DNA from: Geothrix campi
GTDB lineage: Bacteria > Acidobacteriota > Holophagae > Holophagales > Holophagaceae
Length of the DNA stretch: 64,000 nt
Assembly: GCF_024609265.1 (NCBI RefSeq)
Contig: NZ_JANHMP010000002.1
Location: 1-64,000, forward strand
Direction: 5' to 3'
Under the pieces are notes generated by a model. The model did not search any database. It had not been told where the DNA came from and worked only from the letters and a program-made list of their open reading frames with translations. Shown here piece after piece: positions 42,454-55,484 of this stretch. Numbering within the stretch: position 1 is the first letter of the stretch; each line of letters starts with the position of its first letter. Both the position numbers and the translations under genes were made by a program.

Positions 42454-44447
42454 AGTATCCCGGCCTCCTGCTGCTCCTGCCCGCGGTCCTGGCCGCCCAG
42501 GCGGAGCCTGGCCTGTCCCGTTCCGAGGCCCTGGCCGTGCTGGCGAGGCCGGGGACGACGGAGGCCCGGGTGGGGGCCCTGGTGGACCACCTCCACCGGC
42601 GCATGGCCTGGGTGGCCACGGACTACCGCACGCGGACCGTAGACGAGATCCTGGCCCGGGGCAGGGGCAACTGTGCGGACCACGCGCGGGTGCTGCTGGA
42701 CCTGCTCAAGGCCGGGGGCTTCGAGGCCCGCTGGGTGCACGAGATCAACCTCCAGGCGCCGTCGGAGCGCCGCCAAGCCTCGGCCCGGGCCAAGGTAGCG
42801 GAGGGCGGGAAGGGCTTCAGCGTCTTCGGGTACCAGCACAACGACCACCGCTGGCTGGAGGTTCGCGATCCCGCCAGCGGAACCTGGTTCCCGGCGGATT
42901 CCTCGCTGGGCGTGGTGGGTGGCGAGGCCTGGGCCAGGGCCAGGCTGGGCTTCGGGGCCCGGCCCGCGGCGGTGGCCGACATGATCGCCCCGGTCTTCGT
43001 GGAGGCCGTCCAGCCGGGCGGGCTGTCGGAGCCCCGCAGCGAGGCCTACCTCCTCCGGGCCTTCGGGGCCATGGAGGGCGGGCGCATCCGCACCCTGCCG
43101 GCCTGGCCCGTCTGGGAGAAGGCCGTCCGGGCCCTGGAGCCCCACGCCTCCGCCGCCTTCCGGGGAACGGAGGACCTCCAGGAGCAGGCCGATACCCTGG
43201 CGGCCCTCGCCGGGGCCTACGCGGCCCTGCGGACCCAAGTCCAGGCCCTGCAGGCCCCCTCCGCGGCGGAGCTCGCGCAGCAGGGGCACCGGGCCCTCCT
43301 CGCCAAGGAGCCCGCCCGCGCAGCCGACCTCTACGACCGGGCCCTCGCGGCGGGGCTGAAGGGCCCCCGGCACCCCTACCAGGGGGCCTGCGCCCAGGCC
43401 CTGGCCGGACACCCGGACACCGCCTTCGGCCTGCTCCGGAAGGCCCTGGACCAGGGCTTCCACGAGGCCGCCGCCCTCCGTGAGGATGTGGACTTGGCCA
43501 CGCTCCATGCCGATCCGCGCTGGCCCGGGGTGGTGGCCGCGGCGGAGGCCAACGCGCGGCGCTTCCAGGCCGTCCACTCGGATCCAGACGGCGCGCGGTT
43601 CATCGCCACCGATGTGGGCCTCTTCTGGAAGGCCTACGCGCAGCTCCCGGCCTCATCGGATTCCGCGGGCCTCCTGCGGCGGGAGTATCTCGACCAGGGC
43701 AGCGCCGGGTTACAGGACTTCATCCCGAATCGCATCCGGAGCGCCGCCAACCTTCTCGACGTCATCCAGCAGCACCCGCGCTACTTCGCCGCCATCCGCG
43801 AGAACACGTTGAAGGCCGCCGGGGTGGAGGCCGCCGCGCGGCGCTCCTTCCGGGCCTTCAAGGCGCTCTACGCTGACGCGATGTTCCCCGACGTCACCTT
43901 CGTCGTGGGGGCCCTGGATTCGGGCGGGACTTCGTCCTCCAACGGTTTGCTGATTGGTGTCGACCTGTTCGGGGGCGGGCCGGGTGTGCCTCTGGAAGAG
44001 CTGGACGGCTGGCATCGTTCGGTCATCCACGCCCACACCGACTTGCCCAGCATCATCGCCCACGAACTGATCCACTTCCAGCAGAGGCACGAAGCGCGCA
44101 CCCTTCTCGGGAAGGCCTTCCACGAGGGTTCCGCCGATTTCCTCGCCTCGCTCATCGCCGAGGGGAACTTCAACCAGGCCACCTACGACTACGGCTACGC
44201 CCACGAGGCCGAGCTGTGGAAGCAGTTCCGGGCGGAGATGGGAGGAGAGGACGCCTCGAGATGGCTCTACGGCAGCAGCCGGCGCGATGGCCGCCCCGCC
44301 GATCTCGGCTACTTCATGGGGTTCCGCATCGCCCAGGCCTACTACAACCGGGCGAAGGACAGGAAGCAGGCGGTCCGCGACCTCCTGACCTCGAGCGACT
44401 TCGAAGGGATCCTCAAGGCCAGCCGATATGGCGAGGACCTGAAGTAG
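42450..44447 (+). CDS. Exported fusion: transglutaminase-like domain plus C-terminal zincin (DUF2268-like)
   Basis: The protein is 665 aa from ATG 42450 in the overlap ATGA. Signal peptide MKYPGLLLLLPAVLAAQA. The N-terminal transglutaminase-like core has GRGNCADHARVLLDLLKAGG (Cys near 72), HNDHRWLEV (His near 131) and WFPADSSLG (Asp near 149). A helical TPR-like middle follows (about 250-350). The C-terminal metallopeptidase domain has SIIAHELIHFQQ (HExxH, near 539) with HEGSADFLASL 20 residues later. It forms a two-gene unit with the preceding transglutaminase protein. Confidence 0.82.
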   Translation: MKYPGLLLLLPAVLAAQAEPGLSRSEALAVLARPGTTEARVGALVDHLHRRMAWVATDYRTRTVDEILARGRGNCADHARVLLDLLKAGGFEARWVHEINLQAPSERRQASARAKVAEGGKGFSVFGYQHNDHRWLEVRDPASGTWFPADSSLGVVGGEAWARARLGFGARPAAVADMIAPVFVEAVQPGGLSEPRSEAYLLRAFGAMEGGRIRTLPAWPVWEKAVRALEPHASAAFRGTEDLQEQADTLAALAGAYAALRTQVQALQAPSAAELAQQGHRALLAKEPARAADLYDRALAAGLKGPRHPYQGACAQALAGHPDTAFGLLRKALDQGFHEAAALREDVDLATLHADPRWPGVVAAAEANARRFQAVHSDPDGARFIATDVGLFWKAYAQLPASSDSAGLLRREYLDQGSAGLQDFIPNRIRSAANLLDVIQQHPRYFAAIRENTLKAAGVEAAARRSFRAFKALYADAMFPDVTFVVGALDSGGTSSSNGLLIGVDLFGGGPGVPLEELDGWHRSVIHAHTDLPSIIAHELIHFQQRHEARTLLGKAFHEGSADFLASLIAEGNFNQATYDYGYAHEAELWKQFRAEMGGEDASRWLYGSSRRDGRPADLGYFMGFRIAQAYYNRAKDRKQAVRDLLTSSDFEGILKASRYGEDLK

Positions 44448-44456
44448 GCCCAGGGT

Positions 44457-45959
44457 TCAGTCTTCGTCGCGGCCCCGCTGGCTGGCCGGAATGGCGTAGC
44501 CATCGGCCTTGTACTCGTTGATCTTGTTGCGCACGGTGCGGAGGGCGATGTCGAGCTGCACCGCGCAGTGCGTGCGGTTGCCCCGGAGGGCGCTGAGGGT
44601 GGAGAGCAGCCAGAAGCGCTCCAGCTCCGGCAGGCTCAGGCCCAGAGGCAGCATCACGGGGGTGCCCAGGGGCTGACCCACCAGGGGTTTGTGGGGATCG
44701 GCCACCACGGAGCCGAGGGTCGACGCCCCGTCAGGCCGCGGCGGGGCCTGCGAGACGGAGGCGGGGGATCCCGGCTCGAGTGAGTCCCCGGGCAGGCCCT
44801 CGAAGGCCTCGAGGGGCAGGAGCCAGCGGAGATCCTGCTGGCTGAGGCGGTGGTCCTGGCTCAGCACCACGCAGCGCTGGATGACGTTCTCCAGTTCGCG
44901 GAGGTTGCCGGACCAGGGATGGCGGGCCAGGGCGGTGAAGAAGCTGGGCATCAGCTCGGGCACGGCGCGATCGTTCTCCCGGGCATAGCGCTCGGCGAAG
45001 TGCGAGGCCAGCAGGGCCAGGTCGCCCAGCCGGTCGCGCAGGGGCGGCAGGTTCAGGGGGATCACGTTCAGGCGGTAGTAGAGGTCCTCGGCAAAGCGGC
45101 CCGCCTTCACCTCGACCAGAAGGTCGCGGCTGGTGAGGGAGATGAGGCGCACGTCCACAGGAATGGCGCGGGTGCCGCCGAGGCGCTCCACCGTGCGCTC
45201 CTGGAGGATCCGCAGCAGCCTGTCCTGGAGGCCCAGAGGCAGGGCCTCCACGGCGTCGAGCACCAGGGTGCCACCGCCGGCCTGTTCGAACCCGCCGGGC
45301 TTCATGGCCGAGCCTGGGAAGGCGCCCTTCTCGTGGCCGAACAGTTCGGCTTCCAGCAGGTCCTCAGGGAGGGCCGCGCAATTGATGGTCACGAAGGGGC
45401 CATTGCCGCGCGGGCTGGAGCCATGGATGAGTCGGGCCAGCTGCTCCTTGCCGGTGCCGCGTTCCCCCTGGATGAGGATGGTGGCGCGGCTGTCCGTAGC
45501 GCGGCGGGCCAGAGCCAGGGTTTCGCCCAGGGCTGGATCCTGGGTGAGGGTCAGGGGCGCTTCGGTGGGTTCCCCGGCCCGCAGGTGTCCCTCGGGCTTC
45601 AGGGCTTTCAGCAGGGCGGAGTTGAGTTCCTCGGGGCTGAACGGCCGGGCGAGCAGATCGAAGGCGCCCAGGCGCGTGCCTTCGCGGGTGGGTTGGTCAT
45701 CGCCGGGGGTGGTGATGAGCAGGACGGGCAGGGCAGGATCCACGGCCATGAGGCGGGCCGTGAGTTGCGGGCCGCCCATGCCCGGTGCGTGGAAGTCCGC
45801 CACCACGGCGTCGTAGCCGCCCGGGCGCACCATCCGCAGGGCCTCTTCGCCGCTTCGGGCCTGCTCCACGGAGGAACCCGACCGTTTCAGGCTCGAGGCC
45901 AGGCCATCCCGGATTCCGGGATCATCGTTCACCACCAGTACCCGAAGGGGAGTCGCCAT
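44457..45959 (-). CDS. NtrC-type response regulator with degenerate AAA+ domain
   Basis: The protein is 500 aa. The receiver (1-120) keeps VNDDPG and the acceptor Asp in VVADFHAPGMGG, but the usual Lys is Arg (LLARPF). The AAA+ domain (140-380) has Walker A GERGTGKE. The sigma-54 contact loop reads GAFPGS instead of GAFTGA, and Walker B reads LVLDAVEAL with Ala replacing the catalytic Glu. A Fis-type HTH ends the protein (LDIALRTVRNKINEYKADG). It probably binds DNA but may not hydrolyse ATP or activate sigma-54. A second degenerate regulator gene lies 40 bp upstream. Confidence 0.88.
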   Translation of the reverse strand: MATPLRVLVVNDDPGIRDGLASSLKRSGSSVEQARSGEEALRMVRPGGYDAVVADFHAPGMGGPQLTARLMAVDPALPVLLITTPGDDQPTREGTRLGAFDLLARPFSPEELNSALLKALKPEGHLRAGEPTEAPLTLTQDPALGETLALARRATDSRATILIQGERGTGKEQLARLIHGSSPRGNGPFVTINCAALPEDLLEAELFGHEKGAFPGSAMKPGGFEQAGGGTLVLDAVEALPLGLQDRLLRILQERTVERLGGTRAIPVDVRLISLTSRDLLVEVKAGRFAEDLYYRLNVIPLNLPPLRDRLGDLALLASHFAERYARENDRAVPELMPSFFTALARHPWSGNLRELENVIQRCVVLSQDHRLSQQDLRWLLPLEAFEGLPGDSLEPGSPASVSQAPPRPDGASTLGSVVADPHKPLVGQPLGTPVMLPLGLSLPELERFWLLSTLSALRGNRTHCAVQLDIALRTVRNKINEYKADGYAIPASQRGRDED

Positions 45960-45999
45960 GGCTGGACATCCGTCTAGCGGCCAACCGACCGCACACCCG

Positions 46000-46719
46000 T
46001 TATCGGGTTCCGGGCTCCAGACTGGAGTTTTGTGCCGATCTGCGCTTTCTGAGTCGCTGGGGCATGTCCCCGGAGGCAGATTCGCCCCGGACCGGATCGC
46101 CGTGGCGCCGGATGAGCAGGTAGACCTGGCGGCGGCTCACGCCCAGCCGGGTGGCGGCCTCCACCCGATTGCCATAGGCCCGGCGCAGGGCCCGGTGAAG
46201 GAGGAACCGCTCCAGATCATGGAGGTTCGTGGCCAGATCCTCGGCCTCGAAACGGGGCGGACCCGCCGGCTCTGGCCCCGGCAACTGGCCCAGCAGCTTC
46301 CAGCGCAGCAGGCGATTCCGCAATTCCCGCAGGTTGCCGGAGCAGGGCAGGGTCGCCAGAGCCGGAGGCAGGGGCCCAGGCACGCCTTCCTCCTCCGCCA
46401 GCGCGGCCAGGAGGTCAGGGAGGGTGGCGGGATCCTCATCCAGTGAGGGGAGGCGCAACTCCAGGCAGGCCAAGGCGGCGGGCATGGGATCGCGGGCGGC
46501 CACCACGCCGCCCGGATGGGTGGCGATCCAGGCAGCCCCTGCCTCCGCCCCGTCGGCCTCGACCCAGGCTCCCCCCCGGCGCCGGGCGAATTCCGCCGCC
46601 AGGGTGGACACGCCTGATCCCGCCGGGCCGTGGATCCACAAAGCCTCAGGCCGGGCCAGCAGGGCCTCCAGATGGACGCCCCAGCGGCCGAAGCCAGGGA
46701 GGAGGGAAAGGGGGATCAA
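46000..46719 (-). CDS. Miniature NtrC-like protein with Fis-type HTH, lacking GAFTGA
   Basis: The protein is 239 aa from ATG 46719-46717. Walker A GPAGSGVST lies near residue 31; the GAFTGA loop and a recognisable Walker B are missing. A short remnant of the lid region (PCSGNLRELRNRLLRWK, near 128) is followed by a good Fis-type HTH (AYGNRVEAATRLGVSRRQVY, near 185). It looks like an enhancer-binding protein shortened to P-loop, lid and DNA-binding parts. It is in the same direction as the degenerate response regulator and probably co-transcribed. Confidence 0.72.
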   Translation of the reverse strand: MIPLSLLPGFGRWGVHLEALLARPEALWIHGPAGSGVSTLAAEFARRRGGAWVEADGAEAGAAWIATHPGGVVAARDPMPAALACLELRLPSLDEDPATLPDLLAALAEEEGVPGPLPPALATLPCSGNLRELRNRLLRWKLLGQLPGPEPAGPPRFEAEDLATNLHDLERFLLHRALRRAYGNRVEAATRLGVSRRQVYLLIRRHGDPVRGESASGDMPQRLRKRRSAQNSSLEPGTR

Positions 46720-46747
46720 GGTGGCTCCGCGCCCGGTCAGCCGGGCG

Positions 46748-50383
<3,636 letters not shown>

Positions 50384-50505
50384 GTCCCCATTCTCCGCTG
50401 GATCCCGTGGTCCCGGGCAAGTGCCCGGGGATCAACACCCGGCGGTGGGCCCGGCGGCCGACTCGGCGGCATGCCTGGCCGTGGCCTCGGGGCCGGTATC
50501 GGGAG

Positions 50506-51756
50506 CTAATGACGGGAGAGCAGCTCCCGGAGCAGGTCCCTCAGGCTGGTGGCGTCCAGGCCCAGATCCAGGCGGGCATGGGGTCCGGCGGTGATGGGGC
50601 CGCCCAGCTGCACCCAGCGGGGCCGGCGGCGCAGCAGGTCATCCTCCCGCCAGACCGCCAGGATGCTGGGTTCCCGGGCCCAGATGAGGACGCTGGGATA
50701 GGGCCCTTCCCGGGGGGGGACCGTGCCCCAGAGCTGCACGTCGGCTCCCCAGCTCCGGAGCCACTCCTGGATGCGGGCGCTGGCCACGGGATCATCCATG
50801 CCCAGGGCCACGGTCCATCCGGCCAGGAAGCCCCGGGCGCCAGGTTGGGTATCCTCCTCCCGCTCGTACCACCCCAGGCGCTCGTGGTGATGCAGGAGGC
50901 GGGTCCGCAAGCGATACGAGGCGCCATCCAGGGCTACCAGGGGTGCCTCGGGGTTCTCGCGCACCCGGTTGGCCCAGCCACTTCCGAAGAGGCCCTCCAT
51001 CAACGCCGACGGCCGGTCTGTGCGGAAGGCATTGCCGGGAACGAGGCTGCGCCAGACCTCCACCTCGGTTTCCGCCCGGTGGATGCGGCCTTCCATGGTC
51101 CGGACCACGAGCCACTGCCAGGAGGTGCCGATGGCCATGGCGAGGATCACGAGGCTGAAGCCGGAGAGTCGGATCTTCATGCCGAACAGGCTCTGGGCCG
51201 CGATCTCCACCACCACGGGGATGGTCAGGCCGAGGAAGCCGAGGAAGAGTCTGCGCCCCATGGGATCGCCGTCCTGCCGCGCCCGGAGGGACCAGTAGAT
51301 GATGAAGCCGCACCCCACGAGGTAGGTGAGGTTGTAGAGGTGGTGGGTCCAGACCTCCGCCAGGCTCGGGTGCGGCAGGAGGAGGTTCCGGATGAAGTTG
51401 GGAATCATGCCCAGGGCGATCCAGGCCGGGAAACGACGGGGAATGTGCTGCGGGAACAGCTCGATGAGGGCCATGCAGAGGGAGATGAACCCGAAGGCCA
51501 CCAGCAGGCTCTGGGTGCGGTCCACCAGGTCGGGGTTCCAGTTGGGCTGGGTTCCGGCGGCCAGCACCCCGTGCCGGAAGCCCACCAGCAGGCAGGTCAG
51601 GGCCATCCAGCCCATCATGCGGTCCCGTCGGGACAGGGCGTCCGTGCCGAAGCTGACGAACAGCGCTGCGAGCGCTCCGGTCTGGAGCGCGTCGAGGAAG
51701 GGCCAGTCCAGGAGTTGCATGCGGAAGTCCCCGGGGGATGGGAGGATGGTTGCCAT
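50506..51756 (-). CDS. Multi-pass membrane protein of unknown family
   Basis: The protein is 416 aa from ATG 51756-51754 (MATILPSPGDFRMQLLDW); a second ATG 12 codons in is possible. Seven hydrophobic segments occupy residues about 25-240. A soluble C-terminal region of about 175 residues follows, rich in Trp, Arg and Pro (for example TQPGARGFLAGWTVALGMDD). The 7TM-then-cytoplasmic plan resembles 7TMR-type sensors, but no kinase or GGDEF motif is visible. It is divergent from the ABC operon. Confidence 0.65.
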   Translation of the reverse strand: MATILPSPGDFRMQLLDWPFLDALQTGALAALFVSFGTDALSRRDRMMGWMALTCLLVGFRHGVLAAGTQPNWNPDLVDRTQSLLVAFGFISLCMALIELFPQHIPRRFPAWIALGMIPNFIRNLLLPHPSLAEVWTHHLYNLTYLVGCGFIIYWSLRARQDGDPMGRRLFLGFLGLTIPVVVEIAAQSLFGMKIRLSGFSLVILAMAIGTSWQWLVVRTMEGRIHRAETEVEVWRSLVPGNAFRTDRPSALMEGLFGSGWANRVRENPEAPLVALDGASYRLRTRLLHHHERLGWYEREEDTQPGARGFLAGWTVALGMDDPVASARIQEWLRSWGADVQLWGTVPPREGPYPSVLIWAREPSILAVWREDDLLRRRPRWVQLGGPITAGPHARLDLGLDATSLRDLLRELLSRH

Positions 51757-51879
51757 CAGCCTAAGTCGCTTTCCTTGAACAATCCATCCGCGATGGCCGT
51801 GGGCACCTAATCCATTCCCCGCGCCGCTCGTAGCAATCAACAACCTGGAGAACGCCGTGACCGTCATCTGGAGGCTCCG

Positions 51880-52818
51880 TTGATCGCCTTCGAGAACCTG
51901 GAAGTGCGCTACTCCGCCATGGCGGCGCCCGCCCTGAAGGGGCTGACCCTGACCCTGGACCGCGGCATCGTGGGTCTGCTGGGCCCCAACGGCGCCGGCA
52001 AGTCCACGCTGCTGAAGGCCCTGCTGGGCCTCTTGCAGCCGTCCGGCGGCGGCGGCACGGTGCTGGGGGTGCCCCTGGGTGCCTCCGAGGCCGCGAAGCT
52101 CCGCTCCCGCATCGGCTACATGCCCGAGTACGATGCCCTCATCGAAGATGCCTCGGCCTACGAGCAGGTGGCCTTCTGGGGCGAGCTGAGCGGCCTGGCG
52201 CCGGAATCGGCCCGGGACCGGGCTCACGAGGTGCTCTATTTTGTCGGCCTCGATGAGGCGCGCTATCGCCCCGTCAGCGGCTATTCCACGGGCATGCGCC
52301 AGCGCGTGAAGCTGGCCCAGGCCCTGGTGCACAGCCCGGAGCTGATCTTCCTGGACGAGCCGACCAACGGCCTCGATCCGGATGGCCGCCGCCGCATGCT
52401 GGATCTGGTGCTGCGGGTGCACGCGGAGCTGGGCACGGGCGTCATCCTGGCCTCGCACCTGCTGGGCGACGTGGAGCGGGTGGCGGACCAGCTGGTGATC
52501 CTCGACCAGGGCCAGATCAAGGCCGCGGGCTCCATGGCGGGCCTGCGCAAGGCCCTGGCCCGGCGCGTGGAGCTGCGCTTCCTCGATCCACTGGACGCCG
52601 TCCAGGAGGCCGCCCTGGCGGAACTGGGGGCCGTGCTGGAGGCCCGCAACGGCCTCTATGACCTGGAGCTGACGGAGGCCGACCCCGTGGCCGCCTTCCG
52701 CTGGGCCGAGGCGAAGGGCGCCACCCTGGTGCAGCTCACGCCGCGCCACGACCGCCTGGACGAGGTGTTGCTGAGGGCCCTCCACGGGGCTCCGACCGCC
52801 GCCAGAGGGGGAGCCTGA
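51880..52818 (+). CDS. ABC-2 type transporter ATP-binding protein (first of two)
   Basis: The protein is 312 aa from TTG 51880 with GGAGG 8 bp upstream. Walker A GLLGPNGAGKST lies near residue 33, the signature YSTGMRQRVKLAQAL near 139, Walker B LIFLDEPTNGLD near 158 and switch His in VILASHLLGD near 192. It is the first gene of a four-gene operon ATPase-permease-ATPase-permease with gaps of 1 bp or less. The family exports lipids, drugs or peptides; substrate unknown. Confidence 0.9.
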   Translation: MIAFENLEVRYSAMAAPALKGLTLTLDRGIVGLLGPNGAGKSTLLKALLGLLQPSGGGGTVLGVPLGASEAAKLRSRIGYMPEYDALIEDASAYEQVAFWGELSGLAPESARDRAHEVLYFVGLDEARYRPVSGYSTGMRQRVKLAQALVHSPELIFLDEPTNGLDPDGRRRMLDLVLRVHAELGTGVILASHLLGDVERVADQLVILDQGQIKAAGSMAGLRKALARRVELRFLDPLDAVQEAALAELGAVLEARNGLYDLELTEADPVAAFRWAEAKGATLVQLTPRHDRLDEVLLRALHGAPTAARGGA

Positions 52819-52819
52819 C

Positions 52820-53680
52820 ATGCCCATCTACCCCCCCACCCTCCCACCCGCGCCGGACCTGGCCCATGGCCAGCCACCGGCCCTGGTGCTCGCGCGCTTC
52901 GACCTCGCCCGGCTCTGGCGCCAGAAGATCGGCCGCTTCTTCGGCTTCGCGTTCCTCATGCTGCTGCTCTGGAAGGTGGCCCGCATCTACGTGGACCACC
53001 TGCTGCAGACCAACCAGACCTTCAAGCCCATGCAGGAGTTCGCGAAGACCATCCTCACCCAGGGCGCGGACTTCCAGGCGGACCTGCTGAACCCCGCCAG
53101 CTACCTGCTCTGGTTCCTGGTGGCCCTGGTCGGGGGTGGCCTGGTGGCCCGGGATACGCTCTACCGCGTGCGCCCCTTGATGTACGCCCACCCCGTGGCG
53201 CCCAGGGACTACCTGCTCGCCAAGCTGGGCTTCGCCTCCGCCCTGCCGTTCGCGATCCTGCTCCCCTTCGCCCTGCTGCCCTGGTTGATGTCCCTGATCC
53301 TCGCCGGCGCCAGCGGCCCCGTGTGGGTGACCGCGCCCCTGCGCCTGCTGCCCGCCATGGCCATCAGCTCGGCCCTGATGGGCTCCCTGGCCGTGGGGGC
53401 CTCCAGCATGGCCGCCACGCCCCGGGCCGGCATCGGCTGGGTGCTGGGCCTGGTGCTGGGCGCCGCCACGCTCGCCTCCATGATCCATGGCCTGACGGGG
53501 ATCCCGACGGTGCAGGCCATCAACCCCATCCTGCTCGCGGAGACCTGGCCCCAGCTCTTCCTGGGCGTGGACCACCCCCTGATGGGCTGGGCCCCCGCGC
53601 TGCTGGGCACGGCCTTCCACCTGGGCCTGTGGACCTTCGTGGCCGCCAAGCGGACCATGCCCTCCGAGGCGGTGATCTGA
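52820..53680 (+). CDS. ABC-2 type transporter permease (first of two)
   Basis: The protein is 286 aa from ATG 52820, 1 bp after the first ATPase. About six transmembrane segments (for example SYLLWFLVALVGGGLVARDT near 93 and FAILLPFALLPWLMSLIL near 137). It has no similarity to a named substrate group. Its stop overlaps the start of the second ATPase gene (TGATG). Confidence 0.82.
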   Translation: MPIYPPTLPPAPDLAHGQPPALVLARFDLARLWRQKIGRFFGFAFLMLLLWKVARIYVDHLLQTNQTFKPMQEFAKTILTQGADFQADLLNPASYLLWFLVALVGGGLVARDTLYRVRPLMYAHPVAPRDYLLAKLGFASALPFAILLPFALLPWLMSLILAGASGPVWVTAPLRLLPAMAISSALMGSLAVGASSMAATPRAGIGWVLGLVLGAATLASMIHGLTGIPTVQAINPILLAETWPQLFLGVDHPLMGWAPALLGTAFHLGLWTFVAAKRTMPSEAVI

Positions 53681-54600
53681 TGATTACGCTGGACCGCGCC
53701 TCCCTCCGCTACGGCCCCATCCTCGGCCTCAGCCCCACCACCTTCGAACTGCCGGACGGCGGCGGCATCACGGGCCTGCTGGGCCCCAACGGCGCCGGCA
53801 AGTCCTCCCTGCTGCAGCTGCTCTCGGGCCTGCTGCCGCCCTCCGGCGGCGAGGTGAAGGTCTTCGGCGCGGCTCCCTTCCGCAATCCCGCCGTGCTGGC
53901 GCGCCTGGGCCTCGTGCCCGAGGGCGACCGCCTGCCCACGGGCCTGCGGGCCGACCGCTGGCTCCGCATGATGGGCGAGCTGTCCGGCCTGTCGGGCGAC
54001 GGCCTGAAAGCCGCCGTGATCCGGGCCCTCGCCACCGTGGGCATGAGCGACCGCGCCCACCTCACCTTCGCGCGCATGTCCAAGGGCATGCGGCAGCGCA
54101 TCCGCTTGGCCCAAGCCCTGCTGCACGAGCCGGAGCTGCTCATCCTGGACGAGCCGTTCAATGGTCTGGATCCCGAGGCCCGCCTCACGCTCATGGCCCT
54201 GCTGCGCGACCTCGCGGCCAAGGGCACGCGCATCCTGGTGTCGAGCCATATCCTCGGCGAGATCGCCCAGCTCACGGACCGCATCCTGCTGCTGTTCCGG
54301 GGGCGCCTGCTGGCCGAAGGCACCGTCACCGAGATCCGCCAGCTGCTGGACCGCCATCCTGTCGAGTTGCGCCTCACGGGCGAGGCCCAGATCCTGGCCC
54401 GCTGGGCCGTGGAGCAGCCGGAGCTGGCGGCCCTGCGCATGGAGGAGGATGCTGTGGTGATCTCGGTGCGCTCGCCCCGGGACATCCTGCCCCGCCTCCA
54501 GAAGGCCGCGGCCGAGGGCGGCATCCCGCTCCGCGCCCTCGATCCCCTGGATCTCAACCTGGATGCGGTCTTCCAGTACCTGACGAGGGACCACGCATGA
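53680..54600 (+). CDS. ABC-2 type transporter ATP-binding protein (second of two)
   Basis: The protein is 306 aa from ATG 53680. Walker A GLLGPNGAGKSS near residue 32, signature MSKGMRQRIRLAQAL near 131, Walker B LLILDEPFNGLD near 151, switch His in ILVSSHILGE near 185. It differs clearly from the first ATPase, so the operon probably encodes two ATPase/permease pairs or one heterodimeric exporter. It overlaps the next gene (ATGA). Confidence 0.9.
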   Translation: MITLDRASLRYGPILGLSPTTFELPDGGGITGLLGPNGAGKSSLLQLLSGLLPPSGGEVKVFGAAPFRNPAVLARLGLVPEGDRLPTGLRADRWLRMMGELSGLSGDGLKAAVIRALATVGMSDRAHLTFARMSKGMRQRIRLAQALLHEPELLILDEPFNGLDPEARLTLMALLRDLAAKGTRILVSSHILGEIAQLTDRILLLFRGRLLAEGTVTEIRQLLDRHPVELRLTGEAQILARWAVEQPELAALRMEEDAVVISVRSPRDILPRLQKAAAEGGIPLRALDPLDLNLDAVFQYLTRDHA

Positions 54601-55382
54601 CCGCCGCCCCTTCTCCCTTGATGACGATCCGCGCCACGGCCCGCGGCTACGCGCCCCGCGTCCTGCAGGGCCGGGGCTGGGTGCTGGCGGCCCTGGTCAT
54701 GGCGCCCGTGGGCCTCAGCATCCTCATCTTCACCATCAGCCGGATGCGGGGGCTCGATACGAACCCCGGCGAGGCCCTCCGCATCTTCCACGAAGGGCTG
54801 GTGAAGATGATGCTGCCCATCATGGCCCTGGTGGCCGCCCCCGCGGGCATCCGCGAGGACCTGGAGCAGCGCACCCTGCCCCTGCTGCTGGCGCGGCCCG
54901 CGCCCGCCTGGGCCCTACCTCTGGGCAAAGGCCTGCCCTGGTTCGTCTGGGGTGCCGCCTGGCTCATCCTCGGGGCCCTCGGCCTCCAGATGGTCGGCGG
55001 TGATCCCACCCTGCTGGCGGGCCGCATCCTCGCGCTCGTGGGCGCCTGGTGGGGCGAGCTGGCCTTCATGACCCTGCTGGGCCTCTTCTTCAAGCGGGGC
55101 ACGCTCTGGGGCGCCCTGTACTTCTTCCTGTGGGAACCGCTGGTGCGGATCTTCCCACCCTTCCTCCAGCGCCTCACCTTCACCCACCACATCGAAAGCC
55201 TCGCCGGCAGCCGTGCCGCCCAGGTGCAGGCCAACCAGCTGCTGGCCCAGGAACAGGTGACAACCCACCCGGCCCTGGCCCTCCTGGCTCTCCTGGCCTT
55301 CGGCGTCCTCTGCTGGGCCCTCGCCGGCTGGAAGCTCCATCGCACGCCCATCGGGCTGGCGGGAAGCGAGGCGGAGGGCTGA
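54597..55382 (+). CDS. ABC-2 type transporter permease (second of two)
   Basis: The protein is 261 aa from ATG 54597. Six probable helices; the segment IREDLEQRTLPLLLARP near residue 83 is characteristic of ABC-2 permeases of the gliding/NosY type. It is the last gene of the operon. The following 100 bp hold no clear terminator. Confidence 0.82.
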   Translation: MTAAPSPLMTIRATARGYAPRVLQGRGWVLAALVMAPVGLSILIFTISRMRGLDTNPGEALRIFHEGLVKMMLPIMALVAAPAGIREDLEQRTLPLLLARPAPAWALPLGKGLPWFVWGAAWLILGALGLQMVGGDPTLLAGRILALVGAWWGELAFMTLLGLFFKRGTLWGALYFFLWEPLVRIFPPFLQRLTFTHHIESLAGSRAAQVQANQLLAQEQVTTHPALALLALLAFGVLCWALAGWKLHRTPIGLAGSEAEG

Positions 55383-55484
55383 CCGCCGCTCCTCGGCCGG
55401 AACGCAGGAACGGTACGATGTTGCTTAAAAGATCACCGCCCTGGCGGGGAATGTTCTTCCTATCAAGCTGAACGAACCTTGGTG

